Below are positions 1-7,835 of a stretch of DNA of 39,500 bases, in pieces. A model generated the notes under the pieces. It was given only the letters and a program-made list of their open reading frames with translations. It searched no databases and was not told the origin of the DNA. This stretch comes from WRIS01 sp964345475 (GTDB taxonomy: Bacteria > Actinomycetota > Coriobacteriia > Coriobacteriales > Eggerthellaceae): the NCBI GenBank assembly GCA_964345475.1, contig CAYFQW010000013.1:1-39500 (forward strand), read 5' to 3'. The translations under genes and the position numbers were made by a program. Each line of letters opens with the position of its first letter. The stretch's first letter is position 1.

Positions 1-509
1 CTATCCAAGAGGCCGATTTGATAGTGCTTGGACCAGGTTCGCTGTTTACCTCTATCATTCCGAACCTCCTTATTCCTGGTATTGCAGAAGCTATCAAGCA
101 ATCATCTGCCCCGAGTGTGTTTGTGTGCTCTCTCGCCGATATGCAAGGCGAAACGAGGGGTATGTCAGCTCGAGACCATGTGAACGCCCTACTTGACCAT
201 GGATTGGCTGGACACCTTGACTTCGTACTTCTACATTCTGATGATTATTGCCCTTACGAAACAAAGGTACAGGGAGATTTTCCAACAAGGCTTCAGACTG
301 CAAGCATCAAGACCTCTGACAATGCGTTACTTTCTTCAATTAAAAAAGTAGACTTTGAAATTCAAGATGTCAAGGAATGGGAAGAGGGCGGCATCCGTGT
401 TCTTGTACGAAATCTTGTGAATGAGCATGCCCCTACCTGGCACGATCCAAAACTTCTTGCAGCCGCATTCAAAGAGGTGATACATACATGTCATTTACCG
501 CTGACGTAA
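1..509 (+). CDS. yvcK: YvcK/CofD-like gluconeogenesis factor, 3' part (partial)
   Basis: The 5' end lies outside the window; the first complete codon is at position 3 and the frame reads IQEADLIVLGPGSLFTSIIP. The motif VLGPGSLFTSIIPNLLIPGI is typical of the C-terminal half of YvcK/CofD-like proteins. These resemble 2-phospho-L-lactate transferases but in bacteria act as cytosolic regulators of growth on gluconeogenic carbon sources and of cell-wall homeostasis. The last 22 bases overlap the start of whiA, matching the conserved rapZ-yvcK-whiA order in Gram-positive bacteria; rapZ would be expected just upstream, outside the window. Family assignment is strong because motif and neighbour agree. 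The gene's role in this organism is known only by family. Confidence 0.9.
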   Translation, partial: IQEADLIVLGPGSLFTSIIPNLLIPGIAEAIKQSSAPSVFVCSLADMQGETRGMSARDHVNALLDHGLAGHLDFVLLHSDDYCPYETKVQGDFPTRLQTASIKTSDNALLSSIKKVDFEIQDVKEWEEGGIRVLVRNLVNEHAPTWHDPKLLAAAFKEVIHTCHLPLT

Positions 510-1429
510 AAGAAGAGCTCGTCAGAGTTTTGCCGGTATGCAGCCATTGTGAAGTTGCAACCCTAGCAGCGCTTATTCGCATCAAAGGCACCCTTTTCTT
601 GAGTGGACCTGGGCGATATAGGCTTGAAATTGCCATAGACACCCCGTCCATCGCCCGCTTGGTCATACGATTGCTCCATAGCCTCTTCGATCTTGAAACA
701 GAGTTGACTACTCGACGCAGCGTCTTACACAATACGCCCAATTTTCTCATAGAAATACCTACTCAGGATAATTTGGAACACGCATTACATGAGGTTGGGG
801 TATTAACTGGCGGCCGGCTCGAGATGAACATACGCGAAAGCCTTGTTGAGAAGCAATGCTGTGCGGCAGCTTACTTGAGAGGGGCTTTTTTAGGCAGCGG
901 CTTCATCTCTAATCCTCGTGGAAATTTCCATTTTGAGATTATTGTAGAAAGCGAGGTGCTCGCAAATGGCTTGGTTGAGCTTATGGAAACAAAAGGCATA
1001 CAGGCGCGTGTTCTTGCACGAAAGAACTCTTACATGGTGTATTTGAAGAGTGGGGATGCCATAGCCAAATTTCTTGCCTTCACAGGCGCCCATCAGAATA
1101 CTTTGGTACTCGAAAATGAACGTGTCTCAAAAAGCTTAAGAAATGATGTTAACAGGATCACGAATGCCGAAATAGCAAACCAGGCAAAGAGCGTTAATGC
1201 TTCGGTTGATCAAATTTTCGCTATAAGAAAAGTAGTAGATGCCTACGGCATTGAAAACCTGCCTCATGCTTTGCAGGAATTCATCAAGCTGAGGGTGGGC
1301 AATCCCGATGCTAGTTTAAGAGAGCTTGGGGAACAGGCGGATCCACCCTTGTCTAAGTCGGCGGTATATCACCGCGTAAGACGAATTGAACAACTCGCCC
1401 GAGAAATCGATCTCAAAACGAAGGAATGA
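488..1429 (+). CDS. whiA: WhiA sporulation/cell-division-type DNA-binding regulator
   Basis: The 313-residue protein starts MSFTADVKEELVRV, the usual WhiA opening. A degenerate LAGLIDADG homing-endonuclease-like region is visible around residues 130-155 (YLRGAFLGSGFISNPRGNFH). The C-terminal helix-turn-helix, about residues 265-300, carries SLRELGEQADPPLSKSAVYH. WhiA is a DNA-binding protein that works with WhiB in sporulating actinomycetes; in non-sporulating Gram-positives it affects division and chromosome segregation. Length is normal. The start overlaps the 3' end of yvcK, which suggests translational coupling. The following gap to gapA is about 146 bases, so gapA probably has its own promoter. 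Confidence 0.95.
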   Translation: MSFTADVKEELVRVLPVCSHCEVATLAALIRIKGTLFLSGPGRYRLEIAIDTPSIARLVIRLLHSLFDLETELTTRRSVLHNTPNFLIEIPTQDNLEHALHEVGVLTGGRLEMNIRESLVEKQCCAAAYLRGAFLGSGFISNPRGNFHFEIIVESEVLANGLVELMETKGIQARVLARKNSYMVYLKSGDAIAKFLAFTGAHQNTLVLENERVSKSLRNDVNRITNAEIANQAKSVNASVDQIFAIRKVVDAYGIENLPHALQEFIKLRVGNPDASLRELGEQADPPLSKSAVYHRVRRIEQLAREIDLKTKE

Positions 1430-1512
1430 TGCGAATGCATTTTTTATGAGATAAACTAAGAACAGCACCTTAAGGAGCGTATGACGATTATCATCAATAT
1501 ACGTACGGTACC

Positions 1513-1538
1513 GCAGTACAAGATCTTGTGCATACTGC
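1513..1538. promoter_or_regulatory. Nested inverted repeat upstream of gapA, possible operator
   Basis: A perfect 12-bp palindrome ACAAGATCTTGT (1518-1529) sits inside a second pair of arms, GCAGTA (1513-1518) and TACTGC (1533-1538). It lies 37 bases before the gapA start codon, where a glycolytic repressor such as CggR or another sugar-responsive regulator could bind. No convincing -35/-10 pair was found beside it, so promoter geometry is unresolved. The repeat is seen directly; the operator role is inference. Confidence 0.35.
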
Positions 1539-1575
1539 ATGAGATTAGAGAGTATCTTATGCGAAAGGGGTACTT

Positions 1576-2577
1576 ATGACCATCAAAGTAGGTATCAATG
1601 GCTTTGGTCGCATTGGTCGTCTTGCATATCGGGCGATGCATGCAGATCCTGCTATCGAAGTAGTGGCTGTCAACGATTTGAGAGACAAGCCAGCGATGAC
1701 ATATCTCCTCAAATACGACTCAATACATGGACGCGGTTTCGAAAGTGTAGAAATAACCGACGAGGGCTTTATCGCTGACGGGAAGCATGTGAAGGGTCTT
1801 TCTAACCGCGAACCCGCAAACCTGCATTGGGGCGAACTCGGGGTCGATGTCGTAATCGATTCAACGGGATTCTTCACCGATGCGACAAAAGCCAGGGCAC
1901 ACCTAGATGCTGGCGCAAAGAAGGTTATCATTTCTGCTCCTGCAAAAAATGAAGATATAACTGTAGTCATGGGAGTAAATGACCATCTGTACAACAAAGA
2001 CGAGCACCACATTATCTCAAACGCCTCGTGTACGACTAACTGCCTTGCTCCGATAGCAAAAGTTCTGTTGGATAATTTTGGAATACAGCGTGGTTTTATG
2101 AACACCATCCATTCTTATACAAATGATCAGAAAATCTTAGATCTTCCTCATAAAGATCTACGACGCGCACGAGCAGCAGCCCTCTCCATGATCCCTACCA
2201 CAACCGGGGCAGCTCGTGCTGTTTCTTTAGTTCTTCCCGAACTAAAAGGGAAGCTTGATGGCTTTGCGACCCGAGTTCCGACACCTGATGGCTCTATGAT
2301 CGATCTTACCGTGGAGCTTGAAAAACAAGCAGACGTCGAGTCCATCAATAGCGCAATGAAGGCAGCGGCTGAAGGGCCGATGAAGGGCATCCTTTCCTAT
2401 ACGAGCGACCCTATTGTTTCGACTGATGTCATTGGCGATAGCCATTCTTCGGTATTCGATTCAGGTCTAACCATGGTCTTGGGCGGTACAGGTAACTTTG
2501 CAAAAGTAGTCGCCTGGTATGACAATGAATGGGGATATTCTAATCGATTGAAAGACCTTGTGAAGATAGTGTATTAA
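1576..2577 (+). CDS. gapA: Glyceraldehyde-3-phosphate dehydrogenase, type I, NAD-dependent
   Basis: This cytosolic enzyme converts glyceraldehyde-3-phosphate, NAD+ and phosphate to 1,3-bisphosphoglycerate, and runs in reverse in gluconeogenesis. The Rossmann motif NGFGRIGR is at residues 8-15, with Asp34 at the end of the second strand, which favours NAD over NADP. The active-site motif SNASCTTNCLAP places the catalytic Cys at 152, with partner His179. The 333-residue length is standard. The ribosome site AAAGGGG sits 5 bases before the ATG. It opens the gap-pgk-tpi-gpmI-secG cluster, but a perfect hairpin separates it from pgk, so its expression could differ from the downstream genes. Confidence 0.97.
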   Translation: MTIKVGINGFGRIGRLAYRAMHADPAIEVVAVNDLRDKPAMTYLLKYDSIHGRGFESVEITDEGFIADGKHVKGLSNREPANLHWGELGVDVVIDSTGFFTDATKARAHLDAGAKKVIISAPAKNEDITVVMGVNDHLYNKDEHHIISNASCTTNCLAPIAKVLLDNFGIQRGFMNTIHSYTNDQKILDLPHKDLRRARAAALSMIPTTTGAARAVSLVLPELKGKLDGFATRVPTPDGSMIDLTVELEKQADVESINSAMKAAAEGPMKGILSYTSDPIVSTDVIGDSHSSVFDSGLTMVLGGTGNFAKVVAWYDNEWGYSNRLKDLVKIVY

Positions 2578-2610
2578 GCTCTGTGCTGAATAAAGTATAG
2601 GATCAGATAT

Positions 2611-2640
2611 ATAAAGCGCGCCTTTCCAGACGCGCTTTAT
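2611..2640 (+). terminator. gapA-pgk intergenic stem-loop, possible partial terminator or mRNA-stability hairpin
   Basis: Perfect 10-bp arms ATAAAGCGCG and CGCGCTTTAT enclose a 10-base loop. The 3' arm ends in a short T-rich stretch (TTTATT), as in a weak rho-independent terminator. Only 17 bases separate it from the pgk ATG, which leaves no room for a promoter after it. Either transcripts read through, or the hairpin protects or separates the gapA message. Confidence 0.55.
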
Positions 2641-2657
2641 TCAAGAAGGGGACAGGA

Positions 2658-3845
2658 ATGCCCAGTTTGTACAGTATTAAGTCGTCTAATTTCTACGATA
2701 AGCGTGTTTTGATGCGTGTTGATCTTAATGTACCTCTCTGCGAAGGTGTCGTTACCGACAATACGCGCATCTTAAAAGTTCTTCCCTCTATTAAATACCT
2801 CCTTGATCAGCAGGCAAAAATAATACTCATGAGTCATTTAGGCCGTCCAAAGGGTACGGGATTCGAAAAAGAGTTTTCCCTGGCTCCAGTTGCAAAAGAA
2901 CTGAGCAATATTTTAGGAATAGACGTCCAGCTTGCTTCTGACATAGTTGGAAATGATGCAAAAAAGAAAAGTGCGGCCTTGCAGCGGGGAGAGGTTCTTC
3001 TTTTGGAAAACCTTCGTTTCGACTGTCGCGAAAAAGTGAATGACCCTGAGTTTGCGTGGGAATTATCGCAATTAGCAGATGTGTTCGTAAGCGATGCCTT
3101 CGGCACTGCCCATAGGTCGCATGCCTCTACAGTTGGAGTGGCACAGTTATTACCCTCCTATGCGGGCTTTCTTCTTGAGGAAGAGGTTTCGACTTTAAAT
3201 TCCATGCTCAAGCATCCCCAAAAGCCTTTTGTAGCCGTTTTAGGCGGATCCAAGGTGTCTGATAAAATTGGCGTTATCGATGCCCTGCTTGATGTTTGTG
3301 ACACGGTAATTATTGGAGGAGCAATGTGCTTCACCTTTCTTCTTGCGCAAGGGAAGACTGTCGGAGCATCCCTTGTAGAGCCTGATTGGGTTGAACGGAG
3401 CAAAAAGACGCTTTGTGATGCGAAGCGCAAGGGAGTAGATATTCTTTTGCCTATTGATATCGTTGCCGCTGATTCATTTTCTGAGAAAGCGTATACTAAA
3501 ATATGTTCTGTAGATGCGTTTGACGATGCCATGATGGGCCTAGACATCGGCCCTGAAACGGAACGTTTATACGCTGACTATGTTAAGCGTGCAAAGACGA
3601 TATTCTGGAATGGCCCCATGGGCGTCTTTGAGATGAAACCCTTTGAGTCGGGCACTCGAACTCTCACTGAGGCTATTATTTCAAACAAGCAAGCCGTTTC
3701 CATTATTGGAGGCGGAGATAGCGTAGCAGCAGTCACAAAATTCGGCTCTGCGGACGGGGTAAGCTTTATATCAACTGGCGGAGGTGCTTCAATGGAGTTA
3801 CTCCAAGCTCATGTTTTGCCTGGAGTAGAAGCTCTAAAGAGGTAG
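2658..3845 (+). CDS. pgk: Phosphoglycerate kinase
   Basis: This cytosolic enzyme transfers the acyl phosphate of 1,3-bisphosphoglycerate to ADP, giving ATP and 3-phosphoglycerate. Visible family motifs are MRVDLNVPL near the N-terminus, SHLGRP, LLENLRF, the hinge-side GGSKVSDKIGVIDALL, WNGPMGVFE and the C-terminal GGGDSVAAV with STGGGASMELL. The 395-residue length is normal for bacterial Pgk. GGGGACAG before the ATG gives an adequate ribosome site, directly after the gapA-pgk hairpin. It is followed 21 bases later by tpiA, so the two are almost surely cotranscribed. Confidence 0.97.
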   Translation: MPSLYSIKSSNFYDKRVLMRVDLNVPLCEGVVTDNTRILKVLPSIKYLLDQQAKIILMSHLGRPKGTGFEKEFSLAPVAKELSNILGIDVQLASDIVGNDAKKKSAALQRGEVLLLENLRFDCREKVNDPEFAWELSQLADVFVSDAFGTAHRSHASTVGVAQLLPSYAGFLLEEEVSTLNSMLKHPQKPFVAVLGGSKVSDKIGVIDALLDVCDTVIIGGAMCFTFLLAQGKTVGASLVEPDWVERSKKTLCDAKRKGVDILLPIDIVAADSFSEKAYTKICSVDAFDDAMMGLDIGPETERLYADYVKRAKTIFWNGPMGVFEMKPFESGTRTLTEAIISNKQAVSIIGGGDSVAAVTKFGSADGVSFISTGGGASMELLQAHVLPGVEALKR

Positions 3846-3866
3846 CCGAACGAAAGGAGAATACAG

Positions 3867-4643
3867 ATGACAAGAAAACCTTTAATGGCTGGAAACTGGA
3901 AAATGAACAATACCATTTCCGAAGCTGTAGTCCTTACGCAAGAAATATCCAACGCCTATGAAGCAGAGTGGGCAGAGGTCGAAGTTGTTCTTTGTCCGCC
4001 GTATGTCGATTTAAAACCAGTCCTCACAGTCCTCGAATTTGATCGTAGGAAAATTAAGATTGCATCTCAAAACGTGTACTGGGAAGAGCATGGTGCTTTT
4101 ACGGGCGAAGTATCTGTCCCTATGATAAAAGAAATTGGTTGCTCATACTCTATTGTGGGGCATTCCGAACGGCGCGAAATCTTCGGCGAAACAGATGAAG
4201 AGGTAAACAGAAAACTCAAAGCTTTAACAAAGGCAAAGCTTGGTGCAATCCTTTGTGTTGGCGAGTCGCTCGCCGTACGTGAATCTGGAAAAACACTCGA
4301 ATACATCGAAGCACAAGTAAAGGCTGCGTTTGCAGGCATGGACATTTCGAGCATGCAAGCCTGTGTTGTTGCCTACGAACCCATATGGGCTATTGGAACA
4401 GGTAGGACAGCAAGGCCGGAACAGGCTGAAGAGGTCTGTAAAGCGATACGTGCAACAATATCCTCTCTTGCAGATGAACAGACCGCCCAAGGTATGCGCA
4501 TACTCTATGGAGGCTCTATGAATCCTGGAAACGTTGACGTATTGCTCGAACAAGAAAACATTGACGGGGGCCTCGTTGGAGGAGCAAGCCTGGATGCAAG
4601 GAGCTTCGTCCAGCTCATAGAGGCGTGTGTGAAGAAGGGCTGA
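3867..4643 (+). CDS. tpiA: Triosephosphate isomerase
   Basis: This TIM-barrel enzyme interconverts dihydroxyacetone phosphate and glyceraldehyde-3-phosphate. The substrate-binding AGNWKMN gives Asn10 and Lys12; the catalytic His is at 99 in SIVGHSERR; the catalytic Glu is at 171 in VAYEPIWAIGTG, which also begins mobile loop 6; the C-terminal YGGSM phosphate loop is present. The 258-residue length is typical. A strong GAAAGGAG site precedes the ATG. It lies between pgk and gpmI with short gaps, consistent with one glycolytic transcript. Confidence 0.97.
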   Translation: MTRKPLMAGNWKMNNTISEAVVLTQEISNAYEAEWAEVEVVLCPPYVDLKPVLTVLEFDRRKIKIASQNVYWEEHGAFTGEVSVPMIKEIGCSYSIVGHSERREIFGETDEEVNRKLKALTKAKLGAILCVGESLAVRESGKTLEYIEAQVKAAFAGMDISSMQACVVAYEPIWAIGTGRTARPEQAEEVCKAIRATISSLADEQTAQGMRILYGGSMNPGNVDVLLEQENIDGGLVGGASLDARSFVQLIEACVKKG

Positions 4644-4649
4644 GGGCGT

Positions 4650-6218
4650 ATGGCTGAGAATTCCGACTTGAGCACACCCGTCTGCCTCGTTATCATGGAT
4701 GGTTTTGGCTTGGATGCCCCAAGCGCATCGAATGCTATCTCGCTGGCAGACACACCGGTTTTAGATAAGGTTTTAGAAACTTGCCCTCACACAAGCCTAA
4801 ACGCCTCTGGCAGAGCAGTGGGCTTACCTGAGGGCCAAATGGGGAATTCAGAGGTAGGCCATCTTAATATTGGAGCTGGAAGAGTTGTAGCACAGGAATT
4901 GACAAGGATAAACGAAGCTGTTGCATCGGGGGCGCTCGGGCAAAACCAGGTGCTTATCGAAGCCTGTAAGCAGTCGAAAAAAACTGGAGCGGTTCTTCAT
5001 TTCATGGGTCTCGTCTCGGACGGCGGCGTACATTCAAGCAAGGAGCATCTCTATGCGCTTTTAAAGCTTGCCGTAGATCTTGAAGTGCCAGAAATATATA
5101 TTCACTGTTTTCTGGACGGAAGGGATGTACCTCCTCGCTCAGGGATAGGATACATAAAAGAGCTGATGAGCTTGTGCTCTGATTTAAGTGCGGGCCAGAG
5201 CACAATAAGAATAGCTAGTCTGAGCGGCCGTTATTATGCCATGGATCGCGACAAACGGTGGGATCGTGTAGAGATGGCCTATCATACTATCGTGGACGCG
5301 CATCCCTTCAGCGAGCTCAACCCACTAGAATATATCGAAAGATCCTATGCCGATGACGTAACCGACGAGTTTCTTCTGCCTGCCTCTTTCGTTGACCGAG
5401 GGGTGGAAGATGGGGATTCGATCGTCTTTTTTAATTTTCGCCCCGATAGGGCACGCGAGATTACGCGCAGTATTGTTGACCAGAGCTTTGAGGACTTTGA
5501 AAGGAAAAGAAAGCCGAACGTCCTCTTTACCTGCCTCACGGAATATGACCCAACAATTTCAGCAGAAGTTGCCTTCAAAAAGGAATTCCCTAAAAATGTA
5601 CTTGCAGATGTTATATCTCACGCAGGGCTCAGACAGTATCACATTGCAGAAACAGAAAAATATGCACATGTGACTTTTTTTCTTAATGGGGGAGTGGAAG
5701 AGCCTAAGGCGGGCGAAATACGTGTTTTAATCCCAAGCCCACACATACCCACGTACGATTTACAGCCAGAGATGAGTGCTGCTGAAGTAAGCGCAAATTT
5801 AGCCAAGGCCATTACAGACAATGTCGCTGATGTGTATATAGTTAATTTTGCGAACTGCGATATGGTAGGGCATACAGGTTCCATACCTGCTGCTGTTAAA
5901 GCCGTCGAGGCTGTTGACAGAGGAGTTGGGGAGGTTCTTGCAGCAATGGAGGGCAAAAGGGGAGTAACGCTCCTCACTGCAGACCACGGAAATGCCGATA
6001 AAATGCTTGACGAGGACGGATCGCCTTTCACTGCCCACACAACAGCCATGGTGCCGCTCATACTTGTTGACGCTTCAAGTAAGAAGAGGGACCTTCTGAC
6101 ACAAAAGGGTTCTTTGTCGAACATCGCCCCAACTCTTTTAGACATTATTGGGCTGGACAAACCTGAAGAAATGGTGGCTTCCAGTTTTCTTGCAAACAAT
6201 GAGCAAGTAAAGGTATAA
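4650..6218 (+). CDS. gpmI: 2,3-bisphosphoglycerate-independent phosphoglycerate mutase
   Basis: This alkaline-phosphatase-superfamily, usually Mn-dependent enzyme interconverts 3- and 2-phosphoglycerate. The first metal Asp is in MDGFG (residue 17), and the phosphoserine nucleophile is Ser67 in MGNSEVGHLNIGAGR. The substrate-binding HCFLDGRDVPPRSG and SGRYYAMDRDKRWDR follow. The second metal set is in NCDMVGHTGS and TADHGNADKM, with the late His in FTAHTTAMVP. The 522-residue length is normal. It starts 6 bases after tpiA, with GAGGG as ribosome site. A good promoter for secG appears to lie inside its last 30 bases. Confidence 0.97.
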   Translation: MAENSDLSTPVCLVIMDGFGLDAPSASNAISLADTPVLDKVLETCPHTSLNASGRAVGLPEGQMGNSEVGHLNIGAGRVVAQELTRINEAVASGALGQNQVLIEACKQSKKTGAVLHFMGLVSDGGVHSSKEHLYALLKLAVDLEVPEIYIHCFLDGRDVPPRSGIGYIKELMSLCSDLSAGQSTIRIASLSGRYYAMDRDKRWDRVEMAYHTIVDAHPFSELNPLEYIERSYADDVTDEFLLPASFVDRGVEDGDSIVFFNFRPDRAREITRSIVDQSFEDFERKRKPNVLFTCLTEYDPTISAEVAFKKEFPKNVLADVISHAGLRQYHIAETEKYAHVTFFLNGGVEEPKAGEIRVLIPSPHIPTYDLQPEMSAAEVSANLAKAITDNVADVYIVNFANCDMVGHTGSIPAAVKAVEAVDRGVGEVLAAMEGKRGVTLLTADHGNADKMLDEDGSPFTAHTTAMVPLILVDASSKKRDLLTQKGSLSNIAPTLLDIIGLDKPEEMVASSFLANNEQVKV

Positions 6219-6219
6219 T
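6190..6219 (+). promoter_or_regulatory. Probable sigma-70 promoter for secG inside the 3' end of gpmI
   Basis: TTGCAA (6190-6195, four of six consensus) and a perfect TATAAT (6214-6219) are separated by 18 bases. Transcription would start about 45 bases before secG. The -10 overlaps the gpmI stop codon, so this would be an internal promoter letting secG be expressed without the glycolytic genes. Confidence 0.5.
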
Positions 6220-6246
6220 ATCATGTCTGCATATATGGCATGATAT
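6218..6246 (+). other. Stem-loop between gpmI and secG
   Basis: Perfect 8-bp arms ATATCATG and CATGATAT enclose 13 bases. There is no T-run after it, so it is not a typical intrinsic terminator. It could stabilise or separate the gpmI message, or lie in the secG leader just before its ribosome site GAGGAGA. Confidence 0.35.
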
Positions 6247-6269
6247 GGCTTTAGAGGAGAAGATACATT

Positions 6270-6521
6270 TTGAATGCATTGCTTATCATAGTTTTAATTT
6301 CCTTGTTTGTATCAGGAGTCGGCCTCATTATTTTTATTTTACTCCATTCCGGAAAGGGAACAGGGGTATCAGAAATGATCGCTAGTTCAATGTACTCAAG
6401 TCATACGGGTACGAGCATTGTTGAGAAAAACCTTGATAGGTTGACAGTTGTCCTTGCTATTATTTTCCTCGTCTCCCTCGTCATTCTGATGAAGATCTAC
6501 CCCACAGGAAGTATAGGCTAG
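6270..6521 (+). CDS. secG: Preprotein translocase subunit SecG
   Basis: This 83-residue protein has two membrane segments, about residues 3-24 and 53-75. They are joined by a loop with LHSGKGTGVSEMIASS, which matches the QSGKG(G/T)G hallmark of SecG. SecG is the small partner of SecYE that helps SecA-driven export. The start is TTG, chosen because GAGGAGA lies 9 bases upstream and no in-frame ATG fits. Its position after the gap-pgk-tpi cluster is common in Gram-positive bacteria. It ends about 100 bases before tRNA-Leu. Confidence 0.92.
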   Translation: MNALLIIVLISLFVSGVGLIIFILLHSGKGTGVSEMIASSMYSSHTGTSIVEKNLDRLTVVLAIIFLVSLVILMKIYPTGSIG

Positions 6522-6562
6522 GCTCGTAAGGGGTTCTGATTATGAATCTACAAAATTATTCC

Positions 6563-6590
6563 TGTACAAAGGGAAAGTATTTGGTAGAAT
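6563..6590 (+). promoter_or_regulatory. Possible promoter of tRNA-Leu
   Basis: TGTACA (6563-6568, four of six) and TAGAAT (6585-6590, five of six) are 16 bases apart, ending 32 bases before the tRNA. A small hairpin with a TTCG loop (GCATA at 6601-6605, TATGC at 6610-6614) would lie in the 5' leader. This is a match to consensus only. Confidence 0.35.
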
Positions 6591-6622
6591 ATCCAACGTT
6601 GCATATTCGTATGCAAGTACAT

Positions 6623-6710
6623 GTCGGAGTGGTGGAACGGCAGACACGCTAGCTTGAGGTGCTAGTGCCTAATTACAGGTGTGCGGGTTCAAATCCCGCC
6701 TCCGACACCA
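6623..6710 (+). tRNA. tRNA-Leu (anticodon GAG)
   Basis: The acceptor arms GTCGGAG (6623-6629) and CTCCGAC (6700-6706) pair perfectly, followed by A and an encoded CCA. The anticodon stem CTAGC/GCTAG encloses TTGAGGT, with GAG at 6656-6658 and the normal U at position 33. A long variable arm, as expected for a class II tRNA, and the T-arm GCGGGTTCAAATCCCGC are present. It reads CUC and CUU codons. Confidence 0.97.
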
Positions 6711-6750
6711 GAAACGCTGGATACTAGAAAAAGTATCCAGCGTTTCTGGT
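6707..6750 (+). terminator. Long perfect hairpin after tRNA-Leu (terminator)
   Basis: A 19-bp perfect stem (6707-6725 with 6732-6750) has a 6-base AGAAAA loop, followed only by TTTAT. Unusually, the 5' arm begins with the tRNA's own discriminator base and CCA, so the hairpin and the acceptor end share four bases. It is almost certainly the terminator of the tRNA transcript, though the T-tract is short. Confidence 0.7.
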
Positions 6751-6805
6751 TTATGGGGAAAACATACGTCTTGAGCCTATTGCGCGTAAGGTTGTGAGGG
6801 AGCAT

Positions 6806-7711
6806 ATGCAGACAACATCAAAGTCCCAAATAATAGCCAAAGAGCGCATTGGGGCAATAAAGCGAGTTCTTTGGACTATTTTCTTCCTTAATATTATCGT
6901 TGCCGCTGCAAAGTACTTATACGGTCTCTATAGCGGCTCCACCTCTATGCAGGCAGACGGCATTCATTCGATTTTTGACGCACTTGGCAATCTTGTTGGG
7001 CTTGTCGGTATCGGAATTGCTTCAAGGCCCGCCGATGAGTCGCATCCCTACGGCCATGCAAAATTTGAAACATATGCAAGCTTGGTCATCGGACTATTCC
7101 TTCTCCTCGCAGCAGGAGAGGTAGGCATGAGCGCTCTGGCAAAATTGAGAACTCAAGATTTTTCAATTTCTGTAATGCCTGCGTCGTTTCTCGTGATGAT
7201 ATGTACTCTTATACTCAATATTTTTGTTGCTCTGTTTGAGCGTAAGCGCGGCAACGAACTCGGTAGCGATATCTTGCAAGCCGATGCTAGCCATACTTTG
7301 TCAGATGTCATGGTTTCGCTTGGAGTTATTGTTGGACTAATATTTTCTGCTGTAGGATTTCCTGTCGCCGATCCCATAGTCGCTTTACTGGTCATGATTA
7401 TGATTTTATACACAGCGGTAGATGTGTTTAAACGGAGCCTTAAGACGCTTTCTGATCATGTTCGCATTCCTGAAAGCGTCTTGCGTGACATAGTCCTTTC
7501 TGTCCCCGGCGTGAGAAACACGCATTGTATAAGAACAAGGGGGACTGAAAGCGAGGTATATGTTGATCTTCATATCTTGGTTTCGCCGACGATGAGCATA
7601 TCGAAAGCCCATGAACTGAGCGAAGAGGTTGAAGCAAAGGTAATGAGCGAGCATCAAAATGTACGCGAAGTACTCGTACATATAGAGCCTGATGACGGAC
7701 ATATTGAATGA
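6806..7711 (+). CDS. Cation diffusion facilitator (CDF) family metal exporter
   Basis: About 301 residues. Six membrane helices are recognisable, then a cytosolic C-terminal domain of about 90 residues. The metal-site helices carry ADGIHSIFDALGN and ADASHTLSDVMVS, giving the D-x3-D and H-x3-D pattern of the YiiP/FieF transport site. SRPADESHPYGHAKFE is the CDF signature between helices 2 and 3. Such proteins export Zn2+, Fe2+, Mn2+ or Co2+ in exchange for protons; the metal cannot be read from sequence. An in-frame GTG lies at 6794, but GAGG at 6796-6799 fits the ATG at 6806 better. It stands alone between the tRNA-Leu terminator and a Nudix gene. Confidence 0.88.
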   Translation: MQTTSKSQIIAKERIGAIKRVLWTIFFLNIIVAAAKYLYGLYSGSTSMQADGIHSIFDALGNLVGLVGIGIASRPADESHPYGHAKFETYASLVIGLFLLLAAGEVGMSALAKLRTQDFSISVMPASFLVMICTLILNIFVALFERKRGNELGSDILQADASHTLSDVMVSLGVIVGLIFSAVGFPVADPIVALLVMIMILYTAVDVFKRSLKTLSDHVRIPESVLRDIVLSVPGVRNTHCIRTRGTESEVYVDLHILVSPTMSISKAHELSEEVEAKVMSEHQNVREVLVHIEPDDGHIE

Positions 7712-7835
7712 CCTTATTCTAGACTGGCGCCTCGTTTGCCCTAGTCCAATAGTTTCGATTCTGAAGAGCTATAATAGAGACTTGCTGCAGAACAAGACTT
7801 GCGCTGAATAAATACTGTTCGAAAGGGGCTGAGGC

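Noticed and set aside
1557..2108. 183-codon minus-strand frame
   Set aside because: It is antisense to gapA, whose motifs and length are certain; the frame has no family features.
5639..6199. 186-codon minus-strand frame
   Set aside because: Antisense to gpmI, with low-complexity Ser/Thr/Ala content typical of shadow frames.
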